Below, piece by piece: positions 24,197 to 34,521 of a stretch of 64,000 nucleotides of DNA (the first letter of the stretch is position 1; the number at the start of each line of letters is the position of its first letter). The position numbers were made by a program, and so were the translations under genes. The notes under the pieces were generated by a model, which was given only the letters and a program-made list of their open reading frames with translations, had not been told where the DNA came from and searched no databases. The DNA lies in NCBI RefSeq assembly GCF_004405125.1, contig NZ_SORX01000003.1, forward strand, positions 62,001 through 126,000, given 5' to 3'. This DNA comes from Jeotgalibacillus salarius. GTDB lineage: Bacteria > Bacillota > Bacilli > Bacillales > Jeotgalibacillaceae.

Positions 24197-25840
24197 TTAT
24201 TCAAAAGATACTGTATGCAACCAGTCAGAACCAGTTGGGTGAGGCATGAAGCCTTGAAGATTTGCACTACCAGCCATCAGAGGCGTAGAGTGTGCAAGTG
24301 GCACCCATGGAGCATCAGCATGGATAAGCTCCTGTGCTTCCATGTAAAGCTGGTTACGCGTATCTTCGTCTGTTTCAGACTGAGCTTCAATTAGCAGATC
24401 ATGTACTTCCTGATTTTCATAGTAAGTGTAGTTGTTGCTTCCGATATTGTCCTGATCAAGAAGAACATAAAGGAAGTTGTCAGCATCACCGTTATCACCA
24501 GTCCATCCAAGAAGGAATGCGTCTGCTTCTCCCATACGTGCTTTTTCAAGGTACGTTGCCCACTCATAAGTAACAATTTCAGCATTGATTCCTACTTCAG
24601 CAAGGTTACTCTGAATTGCTTCAGCTACCTTCTGTCCATCTGGCATGTAAGGACGTGGAACCGGCATTGCCCAAAGCTCCATATCAAATCCGTCTCCAAG
24701 TCCAGCTTCTTCAAGAAGTGCTTTTGCTTTTTCAGGATCATACTCATAGCCCTCAACCTCATCATTGTAACCAGGGATTACTGGAGGCATCGGATTTTTT
24801 GCTACTTCAGCGCGTCCTTCGAAGAATGCATCAACAATTGCCTGACGGTCAATTGCATGGTTCATCGCCTGACGTACTTTTGGATCATCAAAAGGTTCAC
24901 GAGTAGATGTAAGACCAAGGTAACCAACGTTCATAGAAGGACGTTCAAACAACTGAAGGTTGTCATCTCCTTCGATTTGAGCCGCATCACTTGGATTAAT
25001 ACCATCTGCAAGGTCAATTTCTCCGCTCATAAGGGCGTTAAGACGTGCAGAGTTTTCAGGAATTGAACGGAAGATTACCTGATTTACTTTCGGATATTCA
25101 GAATTCCAGTAGTCTTCATTTTTATCAAGGACGATACGTTCGTTTCTTCTCCACTCAACAAACTTGAATGGACCTGTACCTACAGGGTTTTCAGCAAGCT
25201 CATCTTCACTCATTTCAGAAATTGCTTTAGGTGAAACGATTGCAAACGGGCTCATTGCAATATTCTTCAGGAATGGAGCCTGCGGACGCTTCAATGTAAT
25301 TTCTACAGTTGATTCATCAACTGCCGTTACAGATTCAATTACGTGACCTTCTTCATCACCGAATCCACCAAACATTGACTTGTAGTAGTAAAATTTGTCT
25401 TCTGTTCCATTTGCCCAGCGGTCAAAGTTTGCTACAACCGCATCAGCATTGAAAGCTTCTCCATCATGGAAAGTAACGCCTTCACGAAGCATAAACGTGT
25501 AAGTTAATCCATCTTCAGAAACTTCCCACTCTTCAGCCAGACCAGGATTAATTTCTGTATCCTGCTCTCCGAATTCCACCAGTGTTTCAAAGATATTCTT
25601 TGTTACTTTAAAAGACTCACCGTCAGTAACCGTAATTGGATCAAGTGCTACAGAGTCGCCTCCACGTCCAAATACCAGTGTGTCCTGTGTTTCCCCATCT
25701 GTTTCTTCAGCTGCGTCGCCGCCTCCGTCATTGCCGGAACCGCCATCATCAGATGATCCATCATCGCTTGAACAGCCAAACAATGCAGTTGATACCGTAA
25801 GTAATAATACAAAAAACAATAGCCAAGCTTTCTTATTCAT
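24197..25840 (-). CDS. appA: Oligopeptide-binding lipoprotein AppA
   Basis: A 547-residue extracellular receptor (SBP_bac_5 family) for oligopeptides. The signal peptide [20 protein letters not shown] ends at a lipobox LFGC, followed by a Gly/Asp/Ser-rich linker of about 35 residues and the peptide-binding domain ('VTFHDGEAFNADAVVANFDRW', fragment; 'NPVGTGPFKFVEW'; 'VRQAMNHAIDRQAIVD'). I start at ATG 25840, which overlaps the appF stop by eight bases and has GAGGAGGG upstream; the open frame before it lies inside appF. The gene order D-F-A-B-C identifies the app rather than opp or dpp arrangement. Confidence 0.9.
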   Translation of the reverse strand: MNKKAWLLFFVLLLTVSTALFGCSSDDGSSDDGGSGNDGGGDAAEETDGETQDTLVFGRGGDSVALDPITVTDGESFKVTKNIFETLVEFGEQDTEINPGLAEEWEVSEDGLTYTFMLREGVTFHDGEAFNADAVVANFDRWANGTEDKFYYYKSMFGGFGDEEGHVIESVTAVDESTVEITLKRPQAPFLKNIAMSPFAIVSPKAISEMSEDELAENPVGTGPFKFVEWRRNERIVLDKNEDYWNSEYPKVNQVIFRSIPENSARLNALMSGEIDLADGINPSDAAQIEGDDNLQLFERPSMNVGYLGLTSTREPFDDPKVRQAMNHAIDRQAIVDAFFEGRAEVAKNPMPPVIPGYNDEVEGYEYDPEKAKALLEEAGLGDGFDMELWAMPVPRPYMPDGQKVAEAIQSNLAEVGINAEIVTYEWATYLEKARMGEADAFLLGWTGDNGDADNFLYVLLDQDNIGSNNYTYYENQEVHDLLIEAQSETDEDTRNQLYMEAQELIHADAPWVPLAHSTPLMAGSANLQGFMPHPTGSDWLHTVSFE

Positions 25841-26861
25841 GCTTTCCCTCCTCAGGTAGTTGTTTATTTTGACCCGCTGCACTGCCTTCTTCTGTATATA
25901 AATGGCAGGCAACGTAATGTCCAGGTTCATGTTCCCTTAACTCAGGAACTTTTTGAGTGCACACGTCCATTTTATATGGACATCTTGTGTGAAAAGCGCA
26001 CCCGGAAGGCGGATTGGATGGACTAGGAATATCCCCTTCGAGTACAATTGAATCCTTTTCATACAGAGGATCCGGAATTGGAACTGCTGATAGTAGTGCC
26101 TGTGTATAAGGGTGGAGAGGCTTATCATACATTTTTTCACTCTCTGTCAACTCAGCCATCCGGCCAAGATACATCACACCTACACGGTCACTTATATGGC
26201 GAACGACACCGAGATCATGAGCGATCACGATATACGTTAGCTGAAATTCTTTCTGCAGATCCTGCATCAGGTTCAGCACCTGTGCCTGAATGGATACATC
26301 AAGCGCTGACACCGGCTCATCTGCAATAATTAATTTGGGCTGGGTCATCAATGCACGGGCAATTCCGATTCTCTGACGCTGACCTCCGCTGAACTGGTGA
26401 GGATAGCGCTTCGCATGATAACTGCTCAACCCTACAATTTCCAGTAGTTCCCGCACTTTCTGCTTGCGTTCTTTTGGTGTACCAATTCCATGCACCTTAA
26501 GCGGTTCTTCAAGGATTTTTTCAACTGTATGACGTGGATTCAGCGATGCAAATGGGTCCTGAAACACCATCTGCATATCCCGCCTCAGCTTTCTCATATC
26601 ACTCGTGCTGAGCTCTGTAACGTCCTGATCTTCAAAGTAAATTTTTCCGTCAGTCGGTTCGATTAATCGCAGCAGCATACGTCCGGTAGTTGATTTCCCA
26701 CATCCCGACTCACCAACAATACCGAGTGTCTCCCCTTTTTTCACTTCAAAGGAAACACCTTCTACTGCCTTAACTGACCCAATTTCTTTTCCGAGAACAC
26801 CGCCCCGGATCGGGAAATGTTTCTTCAGATTTTCAACTCTTAACAGTGTTTCTGTTGTCAT
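25833..26861 (-). CDS. appF: Oligopeptide ABC transporter ATPase AppF
   Basis: A 342-residue OppF-type ATPase. Walker [11 protein letters not shown]-loop '[13 protein letters not shown]', signature [15 protein letters not shown], Walker [13 protein letters not shown], and the C-terminal oligo_HPY extension with the cysteine cluster '[15 protein letters not shown]' that in this family can hold an iron-sulfur centre. Start at ATG 26861, behind AAGGAGG, inside the 3' end of appD (29-base overlap). It ends overlapping appA. Confidence 0.92.
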   Translation of the reverse strand: MTTETLLRVENLKKHFPIRGGVLGKEIGSVKAVEGVSFEVKKGETLGIVGESGCGKSTTGRMLLRLIEPTDGKIYFEDQDVTELSTSDMRKLRRDMQMVFQDPFASLNPRHTVEKILEEPLKVHGIGTPKERKQKVRELLEIVGLSSYHAKRYPHQFSGGQRQRIGIARALMTQPKLIIADEPVSALDVSIQAQVLNLMQDLQKEFQLTYIVIAHDLGVVRHISDRVGVMYLGRMAELTESEKMYDKPLHPYTQALLSAVPIPDPLYEKDSIVLEGDIPSPSNPPSGCAFHTRCPYKMDVCTQKVPELREHEPGHYVACHLYTEEGSAAGQNKQLPEEGKHE

Positions 26862-27852
26862 GAACTGTTTCCTCCTTTTCGTCAAATAGGAAACATCTTG
26901 TCGAATGTCCCTCCGCTGTCTTGTATAAAGGAGGATCTTCCTGTCTGCAGCGGTCAAAAGCGAATTCACATCTGTCAGCAAAACGACAGCCCTGTTTGAT
27001 TGAACCAGGTTTTGGCACATTACCGGGAATCGAATACAGACGCTGTTTCTTATAGCGCATATCAGGTACTGATTGAATCAGTCCTCTCGTATAAGGATGC
27101 TGCGGATCTTTAAAGATTTCTACCGCCGGGCCGGTTTCCACTACCTTCCCTGCATACATCACGACAATGCGTTCACATGTTTCAGCTACAACACCAAGGT
27201 CATGCGTAATCATCATAATTGCAGTATTCATTTTTTCATTCAAATCTCTCATAAGCTTTAAAATCTGAGCCTGTATCGTTACATCCAAAGCGGTAGTCGG
27301 TTCATCAGCAATTAATAGCCGTGGATTACAAACCATCGCCATCGCGATCATGACACGCTGACGCATTCCGCCCGACAACTGGTGAGGATAGTCGCTCATC
27401 ATCTCTTCAGCTCTCGGAAGCCCAACTAGTTTCAGCATTTCAATTGAACGCTGCTTTGCCTGTTTTTTGTTCCCCATTTTATGTATGAGCATGGCATCCA
27501 TCAGCTGGCTGCCGATTGTGAATAACGGATTCAATGATGTCATTGGCTCCTGAAATATCATCGCTACTTCATTTCCACGAATTTGTCTCATTCTTTTCTC
27601 GGAGGCCGTTGTCAGCTCTTCTCCGTTTAATTTGATTTCACCGCCAATAATTTTACCCGGCGGATTTGGGATAAGCCCCATAACCGAGAGTGAAGTTACA
27701 CTCTTTCCACAGCCTGATTCTCCTACGATTCCAAGAACTTCTCCCTCCCGGACGTAAAAGTCGATATCATCTACTGCAGGTACTTCTCCTTCATCGGTAA
27801 AAAACGATACGCGGAGACCTTTTACATCGAGTACCTTTTCCTGTGTCTTCAT
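26833..27852 (-). CDS. appD: Oligopeptide ABC transporter ATPase AppD
   Basis: A 339-residue OppD-type ATPase and first gene of the app operon. Walker [10 protein letters not shown]-loop '[14 protein letters not shown]', signature [15 protein letters not shown], Walker [13 protein letters not shown], and a C-terminal '[17 protein letters not shown]' cysteine cluster. The ATG at 27852 follows GAGGGGGAT; the earlier in-frame start has no ribosome site. Confidence 0.92.
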   Translation of the reverse strand: MKTQEKVLDVKGLRVSFFTDEGEVPAVDDIDFYVREGEVLGIVGESGCGKSVTSLSVMGLIPNPPGKIIGGEIKLNGEELTTASEKRMRQIRGNEVAMIFQEPMTSLNPLFTIGSQLMDAMLIHKMGNKKQAKQRSIEMLKLVGLPRAEEMMSDYPHQLSGGMRQRVMIAMAMVCNPRLLIADEPTTALDVTIQAQILKLMRDLNEKMNTAIMMITHDLGVVAETCERIVVMYAGKVVETGPAVEIFKDPQHPYTRGLIQSVPDMRYKKQRLYSIPGNVPKPGSIKQGCRFADRCEFAFDRCRQEDPPLYKTAEGHSTRCFLFDEKEETVHDNRNTVKS

Positions 27853-27925
27853 TGTGATCCCCCTCAAGTGACGCTCTCTTTTTGTTTTTCTAATATACTT
27901 AGTTTTCTGAATTTTTATAAGACTT

Positions 27926-27953
27926 ATTATACGATGTTACAGCAATATTTCAA
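27926..27953 (-). promoter_or_regulatory. Sigma-A promoter of the app operon
   Basis: On the minus strand TTGAAA (27948-27953), a 16-bp spacer and a perfect TATAAT (27926-27931), about 75 bases before appD. The remainder of 27868-28193 is AT-rich with no gene that I can support. Confidence 0.68.
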
Positions 27954-28193
27954 TAGCTATTCGTCACTTTTTCGTCAAATTGAATAAATTTGCATTAAAT
28001 ATTTTAGCAAACAGTTAATCCAAGTAAGTTATATGGAATTAGTATATCTATTGATTTCATTGGCTTCAACTTGATATTTCTTGTCTGTTTACATAAAAGA
28101 AACATTTCTGATTGCGACATATATTTTATTCGTATAATTTTATATTTATTTATTTCCATGAATAAATATAATCGATTTTTGACTATACAAGAA

Positions 28194-28229
28194 AAAGAAC
28201 TGTCCATGGAATTCCCGGACAGTTCTTTT
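28194..28229. terminator. Intrinsic terminator of the ypuA-like gene
   Basis: AAGAACTGTCC pairs with GGACAGTTCTT, loop of about ten, with T-runs on either strand; it lies 18 bases past the ypuA-like stop. Confidence 0.88.
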
Positions 28230-28246
28230 TTACAACAATATTCAGC

Positions 28247-29185
28247 TTATTCATTAGCAGATTCATCTTCTGTGCCCCCGCCAAACAGGTTCGAGATGGC
28301 ATCAATCAGTCCCTGGAAAAAGTCTCTGACGCTTTGCCAGAATCCCTCGTCATTCACTACATCGCTCAGTCGATCCTGTATCGCTGTTGAAAGGTCGTTA
28401 AGTTGCTCTGAAACGTTGTCAAAGTTAATATTTAAATTTCGCATCTGATCAAATAAATCAGTTAATCTTTGACGATCTTCTTCACTTAAATTAATTTCAA
28501 GATTTGAAAGCTGTTCGTTAATGATCTGCTCAATATCCTCTCGTGTTGCAGGATTTTGCTCTGCAATCGCCTGCTTGATTTCTGCAAGCAGCTCACTCAC
28601 TTTTTCCTGATCGATCCCTTCTTCTTCTGCAAGGTCCGTCGCCAGGTTCAGTTCATCATTTGCCACTTCTAGACGGGCTGTATCCAGCTCTTCTCCGCTT
28701 ACTTCATATGCCTTATAGATTCCTGTAAGTGCTGAGTGTCCACTTACTTTTACAGGTGATGCGATCTCTACGTCAGCATTCTCAATTCCCGCAGTAAGCA
28801 GGGCATTGGCATACATCGTGTCTGTCACCTGCGTGATATTCTCAGGGTTAACCCTTTCAATTACAAGGCCGTGTCCTTCATCCTGACGCGTGATTTTTGC
28901 TGAAGAAAACATTCTTGCTCTGCTGTCTTCTCCTTCAATATAACGGACAAGATCTTCTCCAGTAACGGTTACTTCCTCGACCATTTCAGGATCATCCACA
29001 CCCAGCATCTCTCTTACTTCCTGCTTCTGTGCTTCATCAAGATTGCCCCCAAGCACAAGAATAGGAAGACCAAACCTTTCATCTATTCCTTCTTCTGTAT
29101 CATGGTCTGATGCATTCGCTGTCATACTGAATGCCGGAATGATTAAAACGAGTGCTAAAAGTGCGATCGTAAAACGCTTCATCAT
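28247..29185 (-). CDS. ypuA: Secreted DUF1002 protein (YpuA-like)
   Basis: A 312-residue exported protein of the DUF1002 family. A signal peptide MMKRFTIALLALVLIIPAFS with probable cleavage after ANA near residue 25 is followed by the DUF1002 domain (residues 35-210: 'LGGNLDEAQKQEVREMLG', 'SSAKITRQDEGHGLVIE', 'ALTGIYKAYE') and a C-terminal, helical acidic tail. In B. subtilis YpuA is linked to envelope stress regulation; its activity is unknown. Ribosome site AAAGGAG. It follows the chemotaxis receptor gene on the same strand after a 76-base gap. Confidence 0.85.
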   Translation of the reverse strand: MMKRFTIALLALVLIIPAFSMTANASDHDTEEGIDERFGLPILVLGGNLDEAQKQEVREMLGVDDPEMVEEVTVTGEDLVRYIEGEDSRARMFSSAKITRQDEGHGLVIERVNPENITQVTDTMYANALLTAGIENADVEIASPVKVSGHSALTGIYKAYEVSGEELDTARLEVANDELNLATDLAEEEGIDQEKVSELLAEIKQAIAEQNPATREDIEQIINEQLSNLEINLSEEDRQRLTDLFDQMRNLNINFDNVSEQLNDLSTAIQDRLSDVVNDEGFWQSVRDFFQGLIDAISNLFGGGTEDESANE

Positions 29186-29261
29186 ATAAATTCTCCTTTT
29201 GTTTTCAATTCAGCAGAATTTTCCTCTGCCTCTTATAGACGTTCAGAAGGTTCAAAAGGTT

Positions 29262-30740
29262 TCAGGATTGTCTCAGGTCCTCTGTCAGATGTCCCGCCTG
29301 TTCTTTCACTGCGTATGCAAAACGGGCAATTTCATCAAATGCAGATTCCAGCTCGTGAACAGCATGGACAATACCGTCAATGCTGTGGTCATTATCAGCA
29401 GCGTGCTGCTGCATTGTTTTCATTGTGTCCTGAACTTCCGCTCCCCCTTCAGCAGAAAGCCTTGATGCGTCAAATATCCGTTTGAATTGTGACTTCAGCT
29501 GTTCCTGCTTGGTAATCAACTCTTCAAATACTTCTGATGTCTGATGAATGGCATTGACACTTCCATTGATCTTGTTTCTTGTTTCCTCAAGTGAAACAAT
29601 CACCTCTTCTTTCGCTGATGAGATGTCTGCGACAACATCTCTAATGTTAACGGAAACCGTAGCTGACTGCTCTGCAAGCTTTCTCACTTCATCAGCTACA
29701 ATCGCAAATCCCTTCCCGTGTTCACCTGCCCGGGCTGCTTCAATTGATGCATTCAGCGCCAGTAAATTTGTCTGTTCTGCAATGCCTGCAATTTGATTGA
29801 GTGCAGCATCAATTTGTTGAGTTTTTTCATCAAGAACCTGTACAGTATCAGCAGAGTGTCCCGACTGCTCTTGAACCAGTGACATTTGCTGTATCGTTGC
29901 TTTTAAATTTTCTTTATTGTCTCTTGCAGCATCAATCACTTCGTCAGTCAATCTGTTCATTTCTTCAGACCTTATGGAAACATCAGTAACTTCAGACACA
30001 ATACCCGAGACATTCTCCTCTGCAGCTGCAGAAGATTTTCGATAGTGCGACGATGATTCTTCCATTCTTTTAAGTTGACTGCTGACTGACGCAACAGATT
30101 TAGAAGAATCCGTCAGCTGTCCAGTCAGATCGTCCACCATATTCTCAAGGCGCTCTGCTGTTTTTTCAACATTTGTCAGCATGTGCTTCAGCTTTCCCTG
30201 CAGCTCCATACTTTGTGTGTTTTTAACGCTTGCTCTTTTGACGGCATATAACAAAATAACCGCAATTGGCACATATTGAACGATATGATAAGCACCCGTC
30301 AAAATCGAGTATTCCATAGAAGTCTCAACGATCATTGGTTCTGCAAAATAAAGATGGACAAACTGAGCTGCTGCCAATAGAAAAGCTGTTGCAATGAGTG
30401 ACTGCTTCATCAGTTTTGCGTCCGCATAAACTGCGGCAATGCCAAGTGGAACAAACCAGAAATACGGTACATTTACCCAGGCATTCGAATAGAATATAAA
30501 CGCCAGCAGTAAGGTTGACAAGACAGACAATTCTTTAAAATATGCTGCCTGTTTAGATAACTTAAAATACAATGCAGGCATGACGAGCAGTAAAAACTGC
30601 GTATTGTAAAGTACATTCATTAAAGTGAATTCCGGCACCCCATACATTGCTACCTGTGCAATCATATTAACAAGCATCAATGCAGCCGAAACTAAAAATA
30701 TCCTGCTCAGTAACCCCGAAAGCTTTCTCTCTGTTTTCAT
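29262..30740 (-). CDS. Membrane methyl-accepting chemotaxis protein without HAMP
   Basis: A 492-residue chemoreceptor-like protein. The N-terminal 175 residues form five or six transmembrane helices instead of the usual extracellular sensor between two helices. After a short coiled-coil linker comes the signalling domain with the conserved hairpin tip '[26 protein letters not shown]' (fragment) and '[12 protein letters not shown]'. I see no HAMP domain. It probably senses membrane state or a membrane-permeant cue, as with other polytopic receptors (inference). The start ATG 30740 is preceded by GGGGAAGGG. Confidence 0.88.
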   Translation of the reverse strand: MKTERKLSGLLSRIFLVSAALMLVNMIAQVAMYGVPEFTLMNVLYNTQFLLLVMPALYFKLSKQAAYFKELSVLSTLLLAFIFYSNAWVNVPYFWFVPLGIAAVYADAKLMKQSLIATAFLLAAAQFVHLYFAEPMIVETSMEYSILTGAYHIVQYVPIAVILLYAVKRASVKNTQSMELQGKLKHMLTNVEKTAERLENMVDDLTGQLTDSSKSVASVSSQLKRMEESSSHYRKSSAAAEENVSGIVSEVTDVSIRSEEMNRLTDEVIDAARDNKENLKATIQQMSLVQEQSGHSADTVQVLDEKTQQIDAALNQIAGIAEQTNLLALNASIEAARAGEHGKGFAIVADEVRKLAEQSATVSVNIRDVVADISSAKEEVIVSLEETRNKINGSVNAIHQTSEVFEELITKQEQLKSQFKRIFDASRLSAEGGAEVQDTMKTMQQHAADNDHSIDGIVHAVHELESAFDEIARFAYAVKEQAGHLTEDLRQS

Positions 30741-30925
30741 ACTATTCCCTTCCCCATTCATTATTTAACCCCCCACGAGTATGTAAACCAACACCATCAT
30801 TATAGTGATAAAATTCCTAAATGAAAAGAAATTTTTTACAAAATTCTGTATAATGAGATTATTTTTTCGTAACAAATTCGAGAATAGCGTATGATAAGAA
30901 TAGACAAAATGAAGGAGGCTACATG

Positions 30926-31840
30926 ATGGACATTCTAATAGCAGGAGCAGGTGGAATTGGCGGTTATTTCGGTGGAAGACTGATGGAAAAAGGACAGGAA
31001 GTGACCTTTCTTGTAAGAGAAAAAAGGAAGCAGCAACTTGAACAAAATGGACTTGTGATTCAAAGTCCCCATGGAAATTTCAAAGGTGAGCCCACGCTTA
31101 TTACAAAAGAAGATAAGGGAAAGACCTACGATGTAATCATTATTACTACAAAGGCCTATCATCTTGATCAGGTCATAAAAGATATTGAACCATTTACCAA
31201 TGAGTCTACTTTAATTCTGCCGCTGCTCAATGGTATTGCACATCTTGAACCTTTAATAGAAGCTTTTGGAGATCGTGTCATTGGAGGTCTGTGCTTTATT
31301 GAGACAACACTGGATTCAGAAGGAAGAGTCATTCAAACCAGCCCGATTCATGACCTTGTGTATGGAGAAAGAGACGGTCAGCAGTCTGATCGAATCATTG
31401 AGCTTAAACATGCTTTTGAGCGAGCAAATGCCGGATTCAGGCTAAGTGAAAACATTATGCAGGATATGTGGCACAAATACTCCTTCATTACTGCGATGTC
31501 AGGGATCACTACATTAATGAGATCACCCGTGGGGCCTGCAGTACATATACCTGCTGCTCGTCATACACTTAAAAGGCTCTTCAACGAGATTTCATCTGTC
31601 ATGAAAGCGATACATGCACCCATAGCAGAAAATCTACCTGACATCCAAATGGCAAAGATGGAGGAAATGAATGAAGAAATGAAATCCTCCATGCAGCGTG
31701 ACATGGAAAAGGGACTTCAGACTGAGACATCACACCTTCAGGGATGGCTGCTTGAAAAAGGGCAGGAGAACGGGCTGGAAACACCTATTCTTGAAGCTGC
31801 ATTCGCTCATGTTAAGATCTACGAAACCCTAAAACCCTAA
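30926..31840 (+). CDS. Ketopantoate reductase family protein (PanE/ApbA)
   Basis: A 304-residue NADPH-dependent 2-dehydropantoate 2-reductase family enzyme. The N-terminal nucleotide fold is 'ILIAGAGGIGGYFGGRL' and the middle has 'IIITTKAYHLDQV' with the catalytic Lys, and 'LPLLNGIAHLEPL' with the conserved Asn; the C-terminal helical domain includes 'WHKYSFITAMSGIT'. Many Bacillales have several paralogues, so a pantothenate role is not certain. Two adjacent ATGs occur; the second (30926) is seven bases from AAGGAGG and is preferred. Confidence 0.85.
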   Translation: MDILIAGAGGIGGYFGGRLMEKGQEVTFLVREKRKQQLEQNGLVIQSPHGNFKGEPTLITKEDKGKTYDVIIITTKAYHLDQVIKDIEPFTNESTLILPLLNGIAHLEPLIEAFGDRVIGGLCFIETTLDSEGRVIQTSPIHDLVYGERDGQQSDRIIELKHAFERANAGFRLSENIMQDMWHKYSFITAMSGITTLMRSPVGPAVHIPAARHTLKRLFNEISSVMKAIHAPIAENLPDIQMAKMEEMNEEMKSSMQRDMEKGLQTETSHLQGWLLEKGQENGLETPILEAAFAHVKIYETLKP

Positions 31841-31906
31841 CAGATGACGATTGCCTTCCGCCTGCTGTATAATTAGTTCATCATACAGTTTTAAGGAGGG
31901 AGAGAT

Positions 31907-32221
31907 ATGGCTGCGATGTCACTATGTCCGAAGTTCGAACAAGCCTTTCAAATCCTGGGCAAACGCTGGAATGGCGTGATCATACGCGTACTCGCGGATG
32001 GTCCAAAGCGCTTTTCTGAAGTTGCAGAGCCAATCCCTCAGATCAGCAATAAAATTTTAACTGAACGTCTGAAGGAACTTGAAGAGCACGGGCTCGTTAT
32101 CCGGGAAGTTTATCCTGAAACTCCAGTGCGCATTGAATATAGATTGTCCGGTAAAGGAGAATCACTCACACCCATTCTGGACGAAATTCAGAATTGGGCA
32201 GATAAATGGATGATCAAATAG
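31907..32221 (+). CDS. HxlR/DUF24-family redox regulator (CatR/YodB-like)
   Basis: A 104-residue winged-helix transcription factor. 'LCPKFEQAFQILGKRWNGVIIRVLADGPKRF' (fragment) is very close to B. subtilis YodB/CatR, which sense quinones and diamide through an N-terminal cysteine; here that is Cys7, the only cysteine. The C-terminal cysteines of YodB (near 101 and 108) are missing since the protein ends at residue 104, making it more like CatR. An inverted repeat CTGTAT-N12-ATACAG at 31865-31888, overlapping a TATAAT box, could be its own operator. Ribosome site AAGGAGGG. Confidence 0.87.
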   Translation: MAAMSLCPKFEQAFQILGKRWNGVIIRVLADGPKRFSEVAEPIPQISNKILTERLKELEEHGLVIREVYPETPVRIEYRLSGKGESLTPILDEIQNWADKWMIK

Positions 32222-32261
32222 CAAAAAACCTGTCACTTATTTGAGTGACAGGTTTTTTGCT
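32221..32261. terminator. Bidirectional intrinsic terminator
   Basis: A 17-bp perfect stem (GCAAAAAACCTGTCACT and complement) around a TATTTG loop between the convergent regulator and protease genes; both strands end in a T-run. Confidence 0.92.
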
Positions 32262-33402
32262 ATTCCTCTGAAAATTCCAGCCTCTTAATTTTGTACTGTC
32301 CATTTTCCTGGGAAATCAGAAAGCGATAATTGTATAAAGTCGATTCTCTCTTGTTATTAATCAGTTCTTCTTTCTCGACAGAAGCTCTCACTTCCACTTC
32401 ACCCGATACAACAAATGAATCTGAAGATTTAAGTGAAATTGACAATAAGTTTTGAAAGTAATCCTTATACTCTGAAAATGTATACTCTTCCTGCATGGAT
32501 ACTCCAAGGAGTGAATAGGCAGTGACATAGTCACCAAACTCAATACTTGATAGGTAGTACTGGGCAATATATAGTGCCTGTTCTTCCATCGTTGGTGTCA
32601 CAAAGTCTGATGGCTGGTCTGCATATTGATCAAATTCCGGAAGTTCATCCATAGGATTTTCAATCCAATTGTCTACCATCTCAGTAACGTCTGCAATCGG
32701 AATGCTGTATCCGAGATTCTGGTCAGGTTCTTCAGCAGAATTGATCCCGATTACTTTCATCGAATTTGCATCTAACAAAGGGCCTCCACTATTTCCCGGG
32801 GAAATCGCTGCTGTAAACTGATCAATGTTTTCGTATTTAAAAGGTTCAATCGCAAATGAACGATTCGTACCATCAATCACGCCTGAAGTCACTGTGTTTT
32901 GGAACCCGAGCGGACTGCCAAGCGTTAATACCTGATCAAGTAGTTCGGCATCTTTCTCTGTTTCTAACTCCATCGGTTCCCTTCCGGCCAGCTCATCAAC
33001 CTGAATCACAGCAACATCTGTTGTATCGCTGATTCCAATCACATTACCTGTATAACGCGCTGAATCTGCTGTAATCACCGTTACTTCTGATGCGTTAGCT
33101 ACGACATGAGCGTTAGTAATAATTGCACCCTCCGTATTGTATATAAACCCTGAGCCGATTGAGCCAATTGGCGTTTCGATTTGTATCACTTTTTGCTGTG
33201 CTTCGAAAAGTGCTTCTTCCCTGGTCATCGAAAGCTGACTCAGAAAATTTTCTTCGTCTTCATCAAGCTGGCTATTTGCCAGATAAGAAGGCTCCTCCGT
33301 AATTGAACCGGCTACGTACTCTTTGATTGCCACACCGCCCCAAAGAGTCAATCCAGTAATTACCGCTGACACTAAAAGGCTGCTGGCCCATTTTTTATTC
33401 AT
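32260..33402 (-). CDS. Membrane-anchored HtrA-like serine protease lacking PDZ
   Basis: A 380-residue S1C (trypsin/DegP-like) protease anchored by an N-terminal helix (about residues 7-27) with the catalytic part outside the cell. The triad is His99 in 'TNAHVVA', Asp129 in 'DTTDVAVIQV' and Ser205 in SPGNSGGP. Where HtrA has a PDZ domain, residues 265-380 instead form a small alpha/beta domain ('ALYIAQYYLSSIEFGDYVTAYSLL', fragment) that looks NTF2/TcaA-like; this is a judgement by eye. It follows the FxLYD gene by nine bases with ribosome site AGAGGTG, so the two are an operon. Confidence 0.86.
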   Translation of the reverse strand: MNKKWASSLLVSAVITGLTLWGGVAIKEYVAGSITEEPSYLANSQLDEDEENFLSQLSMTREEALFEAQQKVIQIETPIGSIGSGFIYNTEGAIITNAHVVANASEVTVITADSARYTGNVIGISDTTDVAVIQVDELAGREPMELETEKDAELLDQVLTLGSPLGFQNTVTSGVIDGTNRSFAIEPFKYENIDQFTAAISPGNSGGPLLDANSMKVIGINSAEEPDQNLGYSIPIADVTEMVDNWIENPMDELPEFDQYADQPSDFVTPTMEEQALYIAQYYLSSIEFGDYVTAYSLLGVSMQEEYTFSEYKDYFQNLLSISLKSSDSFVVSGEVEVRASVEKEELINNKRESTLYNYRFLISQENGQYKIKRLEFSEE

Positions 33403-33411
33403 AATTCACCT

Positions 33412-34521
33412 CTATTCCAAATACCATGTAATTGACTCTATCTCCACTTTTTCGTAAGGTTCGCTCACTACTACCTCATCTGTAAATACACCCGTTCCAT
33501 TCGGCACAAGATATTCAGGCTCAGCAACTGTCAGACTTTCGGCAACTGTTCCTCCGCTTTCATCAAACACACTCCATGAAATTTCGATCCAGCTGATTGG
33601 ACGTGAGCCGTTATTTTTCACTTCACCTGTCAGTTTTATTAAGCTCTCATCTGTAGTCACTTCCCAATCCTCAACAGAGACGGCCTCGGTGCGGTTAAAA
33701 TGATCCTGTTCCTCAGCTTCTTTCATTGCTTCTGCCAGGCGCGTATATTCCTCTTCCTGATAAGCATTTCTCTGAGCTTTAATTTCTTCTTCAAAAGAAA
33801 TTAATTGATCATTTCCCGGTGCATATCCAAGTCCGATTTCAATCATATTCAGCGCCTCGGAGAAATGATAAAGTTCCAGTTCCTGAGAAGCATTACTGAT
33901 GGATACAGCTGCAATCTGATCAATAATCTGATCTTCAAGTTCTGATGCACCCGCCTCATCTATTTCAGATACTTCTAACAGTTTTCCTGCAAGCGACTGT
34001 ATTGAAAGCTGTTCATTCAGATCTTCCTTTATAGAAAGTAAAAGTGCTTTTTCCTTTATATCAATCATGCGCTGTTGTTCTGCAAACAATAACTCGTTAT
34101 TATTTTCTTTCATTTTTAAAGTTAAGTTTTCAATTTCTTCCTGAATGTCTCTGTATTCTCCGTTTTCAAGCTTTTGCTCCAGCTTTGACAGCTGCTTCTG
34201 AAAGCCTTCAGCCTGCCTGACTGCGCTTAAGCTTTCCCGGAGAGATTCATATTCGGGACGGGCATTCGCAGCTCTCGCCAAATTCTGCTCCGCTTCACTC
34301 CAGTTTTTATAAAAAGCAGCATTTTCTCCTGCAGATTTCCATTCTGTTACTTTGTTATTTGTCCAGGTTTCATACCCATATACAGTGCCTAAAGACAATA
34401 TACTAATCGTGATGACAATCATTAGGAATCTAAGTGGCGTCAGGATGCTATTATTGCGTTCACTGAAATCTTTAGAAGGAGATTTGGACGATGTCTTTTT
34501 TTCAAATTCGTTAGGTTCCAT
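33412..34521 (-). CDS. Membrane protein with coiled coil and C-terminal FxLYD domain
   Basis: A 369-residue protein with one transmembrane helix (about residues 30-50), an extracellular helical region rich in Glu, Lys and Leu (60-265) that reads as TPR-like or coiled coil ('FYKNWSEAEQNLARAA', 'YHFSEALNMIEIGLGYAPG'), and a C-terminal beta domain (270-369) of FxLYD type ('LTGEVKNNGSRPISWIEISWSVFD', fragment). Function unknown. It heads a two-gene operon with the HtrA-like protease, so the two probably act together at the cell surface. Ribosome site AAAGGGG. Confidence 0.78.
   Translation of the reverse strand: MEPNEFEKKTSSKSPSKDFSERNNSILTPLRFLMIVITISILSLGTVYGYETWTNNKVTEWKSAGENAAFYKNWSEAEQNLARAANARPEYESLRESLSAVRQAEGFQKQLSKLEQKLENGEYRDIQEEIENLTLKMKENNNELLFAEQQRMIDIKEKALLLSIKEDLNEQLSIQSLAGKLLEVSEIDEAGASELEDQIIDQIAAVSISNASQELELYHFSEALNMIEIGLGYAPGNDQLISFEEEIKAQRNAYQEEEYTRLAEAMKEAEEQDHFNRTEAVSVEDWEVTTDESLIKLTGEVKNNGSRPISWIEISWSVFDESGGTVAESLTVAEPEYLVPNGTGVFTDEVVVSEPYEKVEIESITWYLE

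Noticed and set aside
24401-25066. A 221-residue plus-strand open frame
   Set aside because: It is antisense to appA, whose frame, motifs and ribosome site are clear; the antisense translation has no family features.
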